Source: Laccaria trichodermophora (taxonomy: Eukaryota; Basidiomycota; Agaricomycetes; Agaricales; Hydnangiaceae). From it: a stretch of 64,000 nucleotides of DNA. This document shows positions 12,165 through 22,672 of this stretch, one piece after another (the first letter of the stretch is position 1; each line of letters begins with the position of its first letter). Below the pieces are notes generated by a model. That model saw nothing but the letters and a program-made list of their open reading frames with translations. It ran no database searches and was not told the DNA's origin. Position numbers and translations under genes: made by a program. The stretch covers positions 930,001 to 994,000 of the forward strand of contig JACTVC010000020.1 of NCBI GenBank assembly GCA_018417955.1, written 5' to 3'.

Positions 12165-12580
12165 CAATTTCGCTTTTTCTGTACTATTTTTTACCCCTCA
12201 CTTCCCTATATCCATTGTCAGTGTATTTTTCTCCTACTTTGAGATCTATGCAGATTAAATTTCAGGTGGATTTTAGTTGCTTAATAGATTTTCATCATTG
12301 ATCTACTGGGTGCATGATATGGTACTGTGTAAGCCATAGCCAAGGGTTGAAAGACCAAAAAATATAGCCCAGCCTCAATTTTGCTTTTTCTGTACTATTT
12401 TTCATCCTCCACTCCCCTCCACCCACTGTCATGGTATATTTTTCTTATTTTTGAGATCTGTGCAGATTAAATTTCAGGTGGATTTTAGTTGCTCAACAGA
12501 TTTTCATGAGTGGCCTACTGAATTGTAATTTATGGTGCATGGTATGGTACTGTGTAAGCCATAGCCAAGAGTTGAAAAAT
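12165..12580. repeat. Tandem duplication of about 205 bp
   Basis: Two copies of a block starting CTCAATTYGCTTTTTCTGTA and ending TAAGCCATAGCCAAGRGTTG lie side by side. The left arm has a single copy, so the duplication followed formation of the inverted repeat or happened on this arm only. Confidence 0.7.
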
Positions 12581-14195
12581 CAAAAAATATGGCCAGCTTT
12601 GTACTGCTGACTGCAGTTACAGTAAAAATGTAGGACTATGTAGGTGTGGATCTAAATGTAACTTTGATGATTTGGATTAGAATAAAATTTGAATGAGGGC
12701 AGTTTAACTTTGATGATTAAGATAAAATGTGTGTGTCAAAACTGGGATTGAACATATCAGCTGGGAGGTCCAGGGGGCTTGCCCTGACATGCTGGCCAAG
12801 TGCAGCCAGTGCTGCTGCAGTGTATTTTGAAAAGTTAAATAAAGTGTAAGTACCAAAACAGGGATTAGTGTAACTTTGAGAAACATGTACACCACAGTTA
12901 TCAAATTTTTATGAGATAGCCCAAGGGTCTTCCCTTTGGCAGGCTGGCCAAGTGCAGTGAGTGCCAAACCATAGGTGCAGGTCAGAGCATAATTTAAAAT
13001 TTTTGAATTTAATAAGAAATTTAATAAGATGTAAGTACCAAAACAGAGATTGAAAATGTGCACAGGAACTGGAATAAACATATGTACTGGGGGGACAGCT
13101 TGCCTCTGGCAGACATGGCCAAGTGAAGTGAGTGCTGTGTCCAGCTCTAAGCCTAACATTGATGATTCAGATGACAGGTATACACCAGATCTGGGATAAA
13201 GAATGTGTATCAGAATGGAGATTGAATACCAGAAGTGGGATTAAACATATGCACTGGAACTGGGATAAAAGATGTGTACCAAAACTGGAGTTAAACATGT
13301 GTACTGGGGGTCCACACCATAGGTGCAGAAAGTGTAACTTTGAGCAACATGTACACCACAACTGTTAAATTTGTATCAGATAGTCCAAGGGCTTGCCTCT
13401 GGCAAGCTGACCAAGCACAATGAGTACCACTGCAGGTTAAAGTGTATCTTTGAAAATTCAAATGAAGTGAAATAAAGAGTAAGTATCAAAACAGGGATTA
13501 AAGATGTGTACCAGAACTGGAAACAAACACATGTGCTGGGGGGTGGCAAGGCATGACTGAGCAAAGTGAGTGCTGTAGTATAAGTTCAGGTTTAAGTCTA
13601 ACTATGTGTACCAAAAGTGGGATTAAATATATGTACCAGAAGTGGGATTAAACATGAACTGGGATAAAAAATGTGTACCAAAACTGGGATTAAACATGTG
13701 TACCAGGGGGAGGAGGAGCCACGAGCTGAAGGTGAGTGGCAACAAAGACTTGGGTTGGAAGAGCTGCTTGGTGAAGCAAAGAACAACAGGTGCTGTTGGG
13801 TAACAGCACATCCCTGTTTCACTTTTATAAGCTCTTCAGGTTCTTTGCATAGCATTCAAATGTGTGTAGCCATGGCATTGGACAGCCTTATTGTTCACCT
13901 TGCATCATTCTGACTCAACATGAACTGGGATAAAAAATGTGTACTGAAACTGGGATAAAAAATGTGTAATGAAACTGGGATAAAAAATGTGTACCAAAAC
14001 TGGGATTAAACATGTGTACCAGGGGGTCCAGGGGGCGTGCCCCCGGCAAGCTGTGACCAGCACCAGAGGTATGGCCGAGCGTTAGCGAGTGCCGTGCCGT
14101 AGGTGCGGGTCTAAAGCTTGTAGTACTAAAGCCAAAAGTGAGGTTGAATTTTCAAATAAGAGCCTGTTGACCCAGACTAACCCAACCCATGGGAA

Positions 14196-15022
14196 CTAAT
14201 TACCATATATGGAAGGTAGTATTGCATCATAATGATGACACTGGATCATACACGTCTTCTCTTTCCGACCTACATCCTCCCTCAGTTCGCAAGATCTGCA
14301 CATCCAAGATTCAAATCGGTATTTGAGGTCGACGCATTCCAGGTGATACTACCAAGATGTGAGTTTGCAAATAACTAGCATCAGTTCATAAGGCTTACCC
14401 AGACTGTTTCACAGCCGTGTTGTTTACACTTGATCACCTCCACTCCCACCTCGATCTGTGTGGCAGTAACAGGTTTGTTGCAATTGCATAGGACGTCCTG
14501 CTTGGCAAGTGTTTGTTTTCGGCCATAACGACTTTTACTGACAGTTGCTTCCACAGGTTCTTTATCCAGCAGGAGTCCTATTGATTGTACCAGGCCTGTT
14601 TGTCTCGACCTCGACCTTCTCGCTCATGTTTGTAGGCTGAGGGACGGCTTCTGGACCACCAGTGGTAGAAGATACACCATCTGCAAAGTTGCTCAATCAG
14701 GTTTGTTTATCGTCTCTTCTGAATTACTCTGACTTACCCATGTGCTGTTCAGTTTCCTCATTGACTTCATTTTCTCTACTGTCTTCACTCAAGGTTTCGG
14801 GCAAGGTTGGTACCTGATTTTCGAATGCTAAAATGGAACCTGGTGAGTTCTCAAAATCTCTATTTCAGTTGTGCGAAATCTTACAGTTGTTAGCGAGGAC
14901 CTCCAATTCACTCATGGCTGCCAATGTATCCTCCACATCCTCATTCTCAGAACCGCTCTGCACAACTCACCTTATAGATCGACGGATGGAACGACTAGTG
15001 TTGCGTGTGGCCACCCAGTTGT
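14196..15022 (-). pseudogene. Transposon-borne PHD-like zinc-finger protein, remnant
   Basis: The minus-strand exons read acidic linker segments (SENEDVEDTLAAMSELEVL, then LPETLSEDSRENEVNEE) followed by a treble-clef zinc finger: CNCNKPV, then KCKQHGCETVW, intron 14349-14398, then YHLEC, WMCRSCE and a stop at 14196. The pattern CxC...Cx4C...Hx2C...WxCx2C is that of PHD-like fingers found at the ends of proteins linked to large basidiomycete transposons. The finger itself is unbroken, but the frame upstream (about 14590) needs a shift or an unseen intron, and no catalytic domain is present. I call it a remnant. A chromatin- or DNA-binding role is inferred from the fold only. Confidence 0.6.
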
Positions 15023-15156
15023 GAAATAAGGCTTTACAGGGCAGATAAATGCTAATTAATTAATGAGGTCGAAAAGTTTTTTTACGACCGGTTGGCCAGA
15101 CTAACTAACCGGCCTGGTATATCGGGTTCAAATCCCGAAACCTCCTTGGAGTTGGC

Positions 15157-15260
15157 GAAGAGCCCCTGAACTTTCCTTGGTTGCCTGGAATCTGATGTCG
15201 TTTCCGACCAATGACGATGATTTCGACCTGCCATCTCTGTCAGGACCATCGGTGGCCCTA
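15157..15260 (+). pseudogene. 5' exon fragment of a SAMHD1-like gene
   Basis: Reads MSFPTNDDDFDLPSLSGPSVAL from 15196, matching the start of the intact gene on the other strand at 25961. Homology ends abruptly at 15260, where an F-box upstream module begins. It is a dead fragment of a duplicated locus. Confidence 0.8.
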
Positions 15261-15265
15261 AGTCA

Positions 15266-15515
15266 CCAGTGACCTTTCCGACCCAACCGGATTACCGTTG
15301 GATTATCGACTATTCGAAGGTGACATTTTCCGTGGAGACTTCTAACTTATCTTGATACATAATACGGTTGTCACCAGCCACTTCGAGCCTTTCATGATTG
15401 TCCAATAATGTACTCATATGGCAACTTGCAAGTAAAGGCCTCTTGTCCGAACTCTTCGGCTTGACCAAAAAAAGCCAGTAGGCGTGTGAAAAACGTTTTC
15501 ATCCTCACTCTCACA
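15266..15515 (+). promoter_or_regulatory. Upstream module of F-box copy 4
   Basis: Third copy of the F-box leader repeat: GTGACCTTTCCCGAC, CGAAGGTGACATTTTCCGT, GGTTGTCACCAGCCACTTCGAG and a degenerate TATA-like stretch at about 15405-15430. Confidence 0.55.
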
Positions 15516-16839
15516 TTGTCGTCCTTCGCCGACTGCCCTCTAGAAGTCATCAAAGTGGTGATCGACCTCCTCCGTGGTGATTTGAAAGCTCTCAAGGCAT
15601 GCTCTCAGATCTGCACCGCGCTTCTGCCCCTATGTCGCAAATACATCTTTCAATCTCTCCGCCTCGTCACTTCTCCAGATTTTTACTACTCTACCTATCA
15701 ATACAGGGGCCATAGCAGCGTCATGGTGATCAGATCAAATTTTTGGCAAGTTCTAGGCACCAATCCGACAATTTCAGAGTACGTCCACACGTTGACATAC
15801 TGTATCAACACCCGCGACCCTTTGAATGGTGATATTCCTCGGGTCCTGGAGCAGCTTCACCGTCTACGCTCTTTTGATGTGACTGGCAGGATCCCCAAGG
15901 CAGGCAGTAAACAAACCCCCAAACATTTCAGAGATGCGCTACTGCGTGTCGTTCAATCGCACTCCATCACATGTTTAAAAATCTCTGTCGACGATTTCCC
16001 CATTACTGCTTTCCTTGGTTGTGTTAACCTCACAGACCTCACCATCTTTGACATCTACTTTGATTCTGCCAGTGTAGACGAGCAAGAATCTTCCGCTTTG
16101 ATTTTTTCAAATTTGAATGTGAAAGTATCGGACATGTGAGTCCCACGACTTCAGATGTTCGCCTATCAGCAGGCTATGAGCAGGCAATATGCGATGCGCC
16201 TTCTCAATGCTAAACGTCACAACGGCAGCCCAATGCTAGACTTTACGAATGTTCGGACGTTGAGTGTCTATCTGCAGGAAGATTTGGATTTGACTGCAGC
16301 GCATGCGTTAGTAAACGCAACAAGCAAGCTCGAAAGTCTGCGATACAAGTGTAAGCACAAAAAATAGAGCTGAATCTTATGCTCACTCACCTTTGTTAGT
16401 GGAAGACTTTATCGGATATCCGAGTATTTCCCCGTCGATCAATAAGCCGTCCCTATCGACGCTGAAACGACTCCACCTCTCCTATGAATTCAACATAAGT
16501 GAAGATCTCACAAACCTCGTGTGCGGTATATGCAAGGAACTCGGCATTCTTTCAAGACTCCCGAACGTGATTGAAGAAATCACCATAGAGGTTCAATACG
16601 TATATGTCAGTCGGGGTGAATCGTGTGTTTGGGGAATGTTGGACACCGTGCTTTCCAATGGGTTTGCAATGCTCCGCCGGGTTTCGCTTGATATTCTAAT
16701 GTCAATAATGTGGGACGAGTGGATTGAGGCTAGTATGGAGGAGGAAGTAAATGAGATCCCGACGAGATATCTTCCGTGGTTGTCAAATTCTTCGACGATC
16801 CTCTTCTCTTTTTCGCCAGACGTCATGGAATTATACTGA
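15516..16839 (+). pseudogene. F-box-like copy 4, start codon and frame damaged
   Basis: The same family as the genes at 2851 and 4481, closer to copies 3 and 5. The family ATG is TTG here (15516). The upstream frame offers an ATG at 15486 that would add ten codons. An in-frame TGA at 16137 replaces the CGA of copy 5 (transition at a CpG), after VSD. Homology continues with RLQMFAY and LLNAK, then intron 16351-16399, and ends with EIPTRYLPWLSNSSTILFSFS. Interestingly the TGA sits in a new GTGAGT, and removing 16136-16183 (48 bp, ending GAGCAG) would restore the frame, so the gene could still be expressed. The default call is a pseudogene. Confidence 0.65.
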
Positions 16840-17149
16840 TTGCTGGCTGATATAAATGTTATTGCGCTCTTGCGCGTCCAAGGTGGTTTCGAAATGTTCT
16901 TTTACATGCACCAGATTTTGTCCTATTAAGTAAGTATTGTCAATATCCACGGCCTTCCCACGTGGATTATAAAAAATACGCAGAACATCCCAATCGAAAC
17001 GTGCTCCTTTATGAGATTAAATGTGCTGCTCTCCGGATCCACTGCACGAGACTGCACGCGCCCTATCCTGATCAAGACGTCTTGAGGACCCCAACTTCCC
17101 CTCCTCCCACGACGTTTTCACGTGTTTTCCAAGATCTGGACCTGCTCGA
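16840..17149. repeat. 3' flank of the F-box module
   Basis: The stretch 16850-17000 matches 22690-22920 after copy 5 (ATTGCTCTTGCGCGTCC, CACGTGGATTATMAAAAATAC, ATCGAAACGT). The duplicated unit therefore includes about 200 bp beyond the stop. The remainder to 17149 shows nothing recognisable. Confidence 0.6.
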
Positions 17150-17935
17150 CCGGGCCAAGGGGGTCTTAGGATTCCAAAGTCCAACCGGGGGTTGGGTAGG
17201 TAGGTCAGCCACAGGCCCAAAAAAAAAAAAATGGAACCCTCTACAAAAGTATCTCAAAACAGGCCTGGAAGGCCATACCTTTCAGGTTTGCAGTGCCAAT
17301 ACACTCCAGAACATGTAGATCAGTCAGAATTCAATGATATTCAAGTAATGTTACTACTGACAATGTGGGCTCAGAGAAGGACAGCATGAGTATAACCTAA
17401 ACTTAGTTGAATGCGCACTCACACAATATTTAGCACCCCATTCTTGAGCTGCTGTTGGAGACCACTTCAAGCACCTGCAATGTCAGCAATGCTGTATTAG
17501 CCGCAAATACTACCAACTTGGAAGAAAGTGGCCATTCTAAACGAAAACACATTCCAAGATGCCAGCCTTGAACGGATGCCTGTGTGGAGTGGTGGTGGAC
17601 CAACATTCAGATGGGGTTGTTGAATGTAAGAGGCTTGGCTGTGAAACACAACAGGTAAGTATATGTTCCATCCAGCTGAGGTTACAAGTTACTCACCTAT
17701 ATACCAGTGTCACCTACATTGGATTTCGTTGGAAATTGTTCCATGAAACTGGGTTTGCGAGGCTTGTGAGGCATCTGGTGCTGTAGAGGAACAAAGCAAT
17801 CATGACGATGACATCATATTACCATATATAGAAACGTGCCTGATTACGTAGGTAGGTAGGTCAAGGTAGTAAGGCTTAAAAAAAAATATCGACCCCAGGT
17901 CCATTTTTTGAATCCTAAGACCCCCTTGGACCGGG
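17150..17935. mobile_element. 0.79-kb TIR element related to the one at 11895
   Basis: Inverted ends: CGGGCCAAGGGGGTCTTAGG on the left, and on the right (reverse strand) CCCGGTCCAAGGGGGTCTTA, both continuing into GGATTC. Further in, both sides have TAGGTAGGTCA and a homopolymer run of A or T. The core GGCCAAGGGGGT...AGGAT matches the end of the 3.26-kb element, and the inside again holds the zinc-finger fragment. No clear target duplication was seen. Confidence 0.7.
17559..17830 (+). pseudogene. Broken PHD-like zinc finger
   Basis: Reads NGCLCGVVVDQHSDGVVECK, then RLGCETQQ, a 59-bp intron-like stretch (GTAAGT to ACCAG), then CHLHW, a TGA stop, and NWVCEACEASG. This is the same CxC...Cx4C...WxCx2C finger as at 14196-14600, with one ligand Cys changed to Trp and an in-frame stop just before the last CxxC. 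Confidence 0.65.
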
Positions 17936-18050
17936 CGTTTCCTCGGCAGGTTTAGAACAACCTACCATCCAAAGATCATAGCAATAGAACATCCATCTAT
18001 GCTTCTTCGACGCCACGACGACGACGACGACGACGACCTCCACCCTCAAC

Positions 18051-19380
18051 ATGCTCTCCCAATCCATAACCATCCCCCCAATGTCCTACCCCCTCCACAT
18101 AAAATACCCTTTTCCACGATTCGATGTTGACGCAAACCCGTGTGCACGTACCATGTTGGTACTGCATTCCACGAGTTTCATAAAGAGACTTGGGAGCCTT
18201 CGCTTTCTCGCTTATTTGACCTCGCGACGAGGGAGTGAGGGGAGGCATTGATAAGGGAGGCGTGGGCTGTAGAATGTCCGAACCATGGTCAATCGGTGGA
18301 GTAAGTACGCTGATTCTTGTGCGTGACTCTCTTTTTCGATCTTCGGTTTGGGCTGATGGATTGGCTCAAGTTTCGTGCGAGCACTATGCGATAGCCATCC
18401 ACCACTTCCTCACCTCTGGCATGGCGGATTTCTTAAATCGGAACTTGATCGGCATCGGGCACTCTCTAGGCGCAAATGGCATGTAGGTAAGTACACCCGT
18501 CATCTTCGCCTCATTACAGTACAGTATGTAATACTAACTTTTTTACTAGCCTCCTCCTACAACACCTAATCCCCAAGATCACATTCTCATCCCTGATAAT
18601 CATCGAACCCATTATTACCCCCGCTGGCGGGGACAAGCTTGCCCCCCTCTGCAAAAAACTCATCACTTCCGCGAGAAGGAGGCGAGCCGCGTGGCCCTCT
18701 CGAGCTGAAGCATTGATGGTGTTGAAAGACAGGGAGGGGACAAAAAAGTGGGATGAGGTTGTCTTAGAGCTGTTTGTTGTGAGTCTTTTTCTTTTGATGA
18801 TGTTGCTACGAAGGACTCGGGTGGTAACTGACGAAAGTTTTGTTTAGAAACACGCGATTAGGGAGAAGGAAGATGGGCAGGTTGGGTTGGCGTGTACGAG
18901 GGAACAGGAAGTGGTACTTACCCCATTCTTTTTACCCTTCTTTATCTCATCTAACTTCCTTCTTTATCACAGACAATGTACAGCGACGTACCAGGAGCCA
19001 CTGAACCCGTGCATGACCTCGACAGGGTATGCCATCTAATACCGGTACATCTTATACTCGGGAATATTAAGGACTTCATGTACGTTCCCTTTTCTCCCTG
19101 CACGTCTGGGTTTCCCATTTATTGAATCAATAAATGTACAATGACAGCCCCGCAAAAGTACATGAAGCCCTCACATCACCAACCTCCGGGCGGGTGTACG
19201 CCTCAACAACCGTGATTGAGGGAACAGGGCACTTGGTATGCCATTCCTTCCTTCCCCCTGCTCTTCGGTTCCAACGATAAGTGCGATTAGATACCACAAG
19301 AGAAACCCAAAGAACTAGGAACGGCTATATACGATATTCTGACGGGCAAGAAAGGGGTGCCGCCAAAGCCCAGGCTATGA
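18051..19380 (+). pseudogene. Alpha/beta hydrolase gene with N-terminal frameshift
   Basis: Encodes an alpha/beta-hydrolase-fold enzyme (esterase or lipase-like; substrate unknown). The N-terminus reads MLSQSITIPPMSYPLHIKYP and RFDVDANPCA. After HSTSF one base seems to be missing (about 18178): the next frame continues HKETWEPSLSRLFDLA and then, in another frame, EAWAVECPNHGQSV. The nucleophile elbow GIGHSLGA is at 18451-18474, with Ser at 18463-18465. Later exons read LLLQHLIPKITFSSLIIIEP, KHAIREKEDGQ and HLILGNIKDFM, and ASTTVIEGTGHLIPQEKP carries the likely catalytic His (19230). The stop is at 19378. Introns start at about 18299, 18478, 18780, 18914, 19080 and 19233. The exon after the first intron is not in phase by any splice I can see, so the 5' half looks damaged. 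Confidence 0.65.
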
Positions 19381-21063
19381 TCTCACTATACTAATTATCT
19401 ATGGTCTTGCTGTCGTGTTATACTCACTGTACTTTTATATCATGCTTTGCTAGGACAGAATTTGGAAAATGCTTGTGACGTCATATACATCCTTGCTGTC
19501 AAGAGCTTTGCTTGTTTGTCAAGATCACGAACACTCTGGCTACAGCACTTCGTCCTGAATTGTTGCAGTCTTTGCTACATCCTTGCTGTCAAGAACCGCT
19601 TTGCTTCCTTGTCAAACTCTCGAATCACGACTCGAGTTCGTTTTCGCTATATCATTGCAGTCTTTGGTCGACGAAAAGGAGGGAGGATTTAGTCAGGGTT
19701 GCTGCCAACGACTCTAACTGACTCGGAGATTTTGCCTCAAATGTTTGATGCAACTTGGACGCAACAAACGGTAATAACTCCGGGGAGTTTTACTCGGAGT
19801 TGGACAACAAGCCTCGGAAGCTTTTCCTGACTAGAAGCAAGAGAGGTTCTCCTCTGGAAGCGAAGGACTTGATTTGACCGGGGAGAGGAGACTTTTTCCT
19901 CTATAACCACCAATCAGCGTGTGTATTGCTATTTCGATTCCGAGATCTTTGACATCTGATCTATCCCGCGGACAGTTTTTCGCGACTTTGACGTCGATGA
20001 AGAGAAAACGTCATTTCTTCTCCGTCTCGTTAATTCACCGGGCGGCCGATCACACTCTTGGATTTTGTGAGAGTTTTTTTTTTTTTTTCATTGTAGGGGG
20101 CTAAAAGATGTTGTGGTGATGGCATTTGATTAGAACCAGACCCGCGACAAGGGACTGACCGAATCCCAAACGACCTGGCGCGTTAAGGATCAGAAAACCT
20201 GTGTTGCCTTTTAACGGCGCCGAGTCACCTCCAATGACGGTGGTCAGAATAGGAAATTTATCTGCAAGTCCTCTTTCCTACCCTAAACTTCTTCCTCCAA
20301 GACGACACCGAAACGTCGCCAAACATAGTGAGGTTGGCCGGGCCAGACAATCTATCTACAGGTCCTCCTAGACCGTCACCAAACTCCGAGCTGGATCTAC
20401 GCTCGACGAATTTCGGGATACTGTGCTGATGGGATCCGTTTTTTAAATTAGATTTCCGGCAAATACCTGATGACACCATGACCCGTGGTATCACTCCAAC
20501 ATAATGCCGAGACACCGCGAATGATGCTGAGGTGAGTCGAGGCGGAATATCGACTCAAGTTTTTTGGTAGCAAACCCTCATAGTTGTTATCGTCAGCTGC
20601 TTACTCGGAATTCTGGTCCCGGTCATTACGAACCCAATTAATCCTATTTAATAATGTCTAACTCTGCAACAGTACATTTGTGAAGGTGTTACAATCCAAC
20701 ATCAGCCCATGGATCTGTTATGACTTATTCGTCATGACCTGCACGCCAAGGTTGGAGGCAGACGGCTGGTGTTGCTATATAAGGAGCTCTCTGAAATATA
20801 TCCTTGATATATCCTTCGTCAAGATTTTCGCTCGGACCAGCTGAGGGAACACCTGGCTGCAGGGCGTTGCGCAGGTCGGTCTCAATTCCCAATGCGACTT
20901 CATTGTGATTTATTTCTTGGGAAGCCGCCGACTACTAGTATTCATTAGGTATCAAATCGATAGGGAGAATTTGGGGTAAATGACCTTTGCAAATTTGCCT
21001 TCGCCCTTTGTTCAGTGACTCCAAACAAATGAACGCAGTTGCTGTGTTTCAATTTCGTGACCT
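19381..21063. other. Intergenic stretch without a recognisable gene
   Basis: Contains a degenerate tandem duplication of about 90 bp (19487-19575 and 19576-19660: CATCCTTGCTGTCAAGA, then GCTTTGCTT), a T-run at 20077-20089 and a TATATAAGG box at 20777 that precedes no visible ORF. The frame at 20258-20515 (minus) has no recognisable motif. Confidence 0.5.
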
Positions 21064-21356
21064 ACCCATGCGGGTGACCTTTCCCGATGGATCGAATTAT
21101 CGCCAATTGCATACCTTAACTTTGAAGGTGAAATTTCCCGTGAAGACTTAACTTCTAAAACTTGATAATACGGTTGTCACCAGCCGCTTCGAGCCTTTTA
21201 TGACTGTCCGATAGCATACTTATATAGCAAGTAAAGGCCTCTTGACGCCCCGCCCGATCTCTTCGGCTGGCCGAAAAACAACCACTGGTGGGCGTGTGAA
21301 AAACGTTTTCATCCTCACTGCATCCTCTTGGCATCCTCACTGACTGTGTCCAAATC
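21064..21356 (+). promoter_or_regulatory. Upstream module of F-box copy 5
   Basis: Fourth copy of the leader repeat: GGGTGACCTTTCCCGATGG, CATACCTTAACTTTGAAGGTG, GGTTGTCACCAGCCGCTTCG and TGACTGTCCGATAGCATAC, then a TATATAGCAAGT box about 130 bp before the start codon. Confidence 0.6.
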
Positions 21357-22672
21357 ATGTCGTCCTTCGCCGATTGCCCTCTAGAAGTCATCGAAGTGGT
21401 GATCGACCTCCTCCGGGATGATTTAGATGCCCTCAAGGCATGCTCTCAGACCTGCACAGCGCTTCTGCCCCTATGTCGCAAATACATCTTTCAATCTCTC
21501 CTCCTCGTCACTTCTTCACAACCCATCGATATCAGTGGTTACTCTGCCTATCAATCCGGCAGCGTCGCGGTGATAAGACCAAAATTTTGGCACGTTCTAG
21601 ACGCCAACCCAACAATTTCAGAGTACGTCTACACGTTAAAATACTGGATGAAACCCGACGACTCTTTGAATGATGACGTTCCTCGGGTGCTGGAGCGGCT
21701 CCACCACGTACGCTCTTTTGATGTGGCTGGCATGATCCCCAAGGCAGGTTGTAAACAAGCCCCCCCACGTTTCAGAGACGCGCTACTGAGTGTCATTCAA
21801 TCGCACCTCATCACAAGTTTAGCAATCTGGGTCGACGATTTCCCCGTCACTGCTTTCCTTGCTTGCGTTAACCTCACAGACCTCTCCATCACTCAGGTCT
21901 ACTCTGATTCTGCCTTCGTAGATGAGCAAGAATCTTCCACTTTGGTTTTTCCAAATTTGGACTTGAAAACGTCGGACATCCGAGTCCCACGACTTCAGTT
22001 GTTCGCCTATGGGCCCAGAGCGGACAATATGCGATGCGCCTTCTAAATGCTAAATGTCCCAACGGCGGTCCAATGGTAGAATTTACCAATGTTCGGATGT
22101 TGACTGTCTATGTGGGGGGAGATTCGGAATTGGCTGTAGTGCATGCGTTAGTAAACGCAACCAACAAGCTCGAAACTCTGCGATACAATCGTAAGCACCA
22201 AAAACGGAGGCTGATTTTTACACCCACTCACCCTTGTTAGTAGGCGGCCCCACCATCGGATATCCGATATTTGCCCCGTTGTTCAATAATAAGCTTTCCC
22301 TATCGACGCTGAAAGGACTCCACATCTCCTATGAATTCGACGTGCATGAATTTTCCACAGACTTCGTGTGTGGAATATGCAAGGAACTAGGCATTCTTTC
22401 CGGACTCCCGAACGAGATTGAAGAAATTGCCATAGAGGCACAATTCCTAGATGTCAGTCCGGGTGAATTGTGTGTTTGGGAAATGTTGGACACCGTGCTT
22501 TCCAATGCTCCGCCGGGTCTCACTCAATATTCAAATGTCAATAACACCGGGTGAGTGGATGGGGGTTGGTGCAAAGGAGGAACTAGACGAGATCTCGACG
22601 AGATATCTTCCATTGTTGTCAAATTCTACGACGGTCCTCTTCTCTTTTTCGACAGACGTCTTGGAGTTCTAA
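21357..22672 (+). pseudogene. F-box-like copy 5, two frameshifts
   Basis: Has a good start (MSSFADCPLEVIEVVIDLL) and reads through PRVLERLHHVRSFDVAG, FRDALLSVIQSHLITS and ACVNLTDLSI. The frame then shifts at about 22010-22025 (a short deletion relative to copy 4), continues as LLNAKCPNGGPMVEFTNVRM, crosses intron 22191-22240, and is lost again near 22506. There an 11-base deletion between two AATG motifs removed the sequence still present in copy 4. The end, STRYLPLLSN, is readable to the stop at 22672. Two independent breaks make function unlikely. Confidence 0.75.

Larger units (their letters stand above)
10123..14119. repeat. 4-kb imperfect inverted repeat
   Basis: The left arm (10123-11773) and right arm (11915-14119) are reverse complements. 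Both outer ends carry AAGCTT next to TAGACC(C)GCACCTACGG, and both inner ends carry ACTGTCAACCGTCCTCTC with TTTATATATTAGATC. The right arm is longer because of a tandem duplication of about 200 bp (12165-12371 and 12372-12580) and extra DNA at about 13707-13915. The roughly 140-bp spacer is mostly a copy of a SAMHD1-like gene promoter. Confidence 0.85.
11895..15156. mobile_element. 3.26-kb TIR element carrying a zinc-finger gene
   Basis: Flanked by GAAGAG on both sides (11889-11894 and 15157-15162), which occurs once at the empty paralogous site near 25990, so this is a 6-bp target duplication. The ends are degenerate inverted repeats: left TTGGCCAAGGGGGTTCCAGG, right (reverse strand) CCAAGGAGGTTTCGGGAT. 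The left part is the repeat arm. The right part holds the minus-strand zinc-finger reading frame. No transposase core was recognised. Confidence 0.7.

Noticed and set aside
15060..15150. tRNA-like TCGGGTTCAAATCCCGA stem-loop
   Set aside because: The T arm is perfect, but there is no A box and the acceptor stem has only about five of seven pairs. The region is better explained as the inverted end of the 3.26-kb element.
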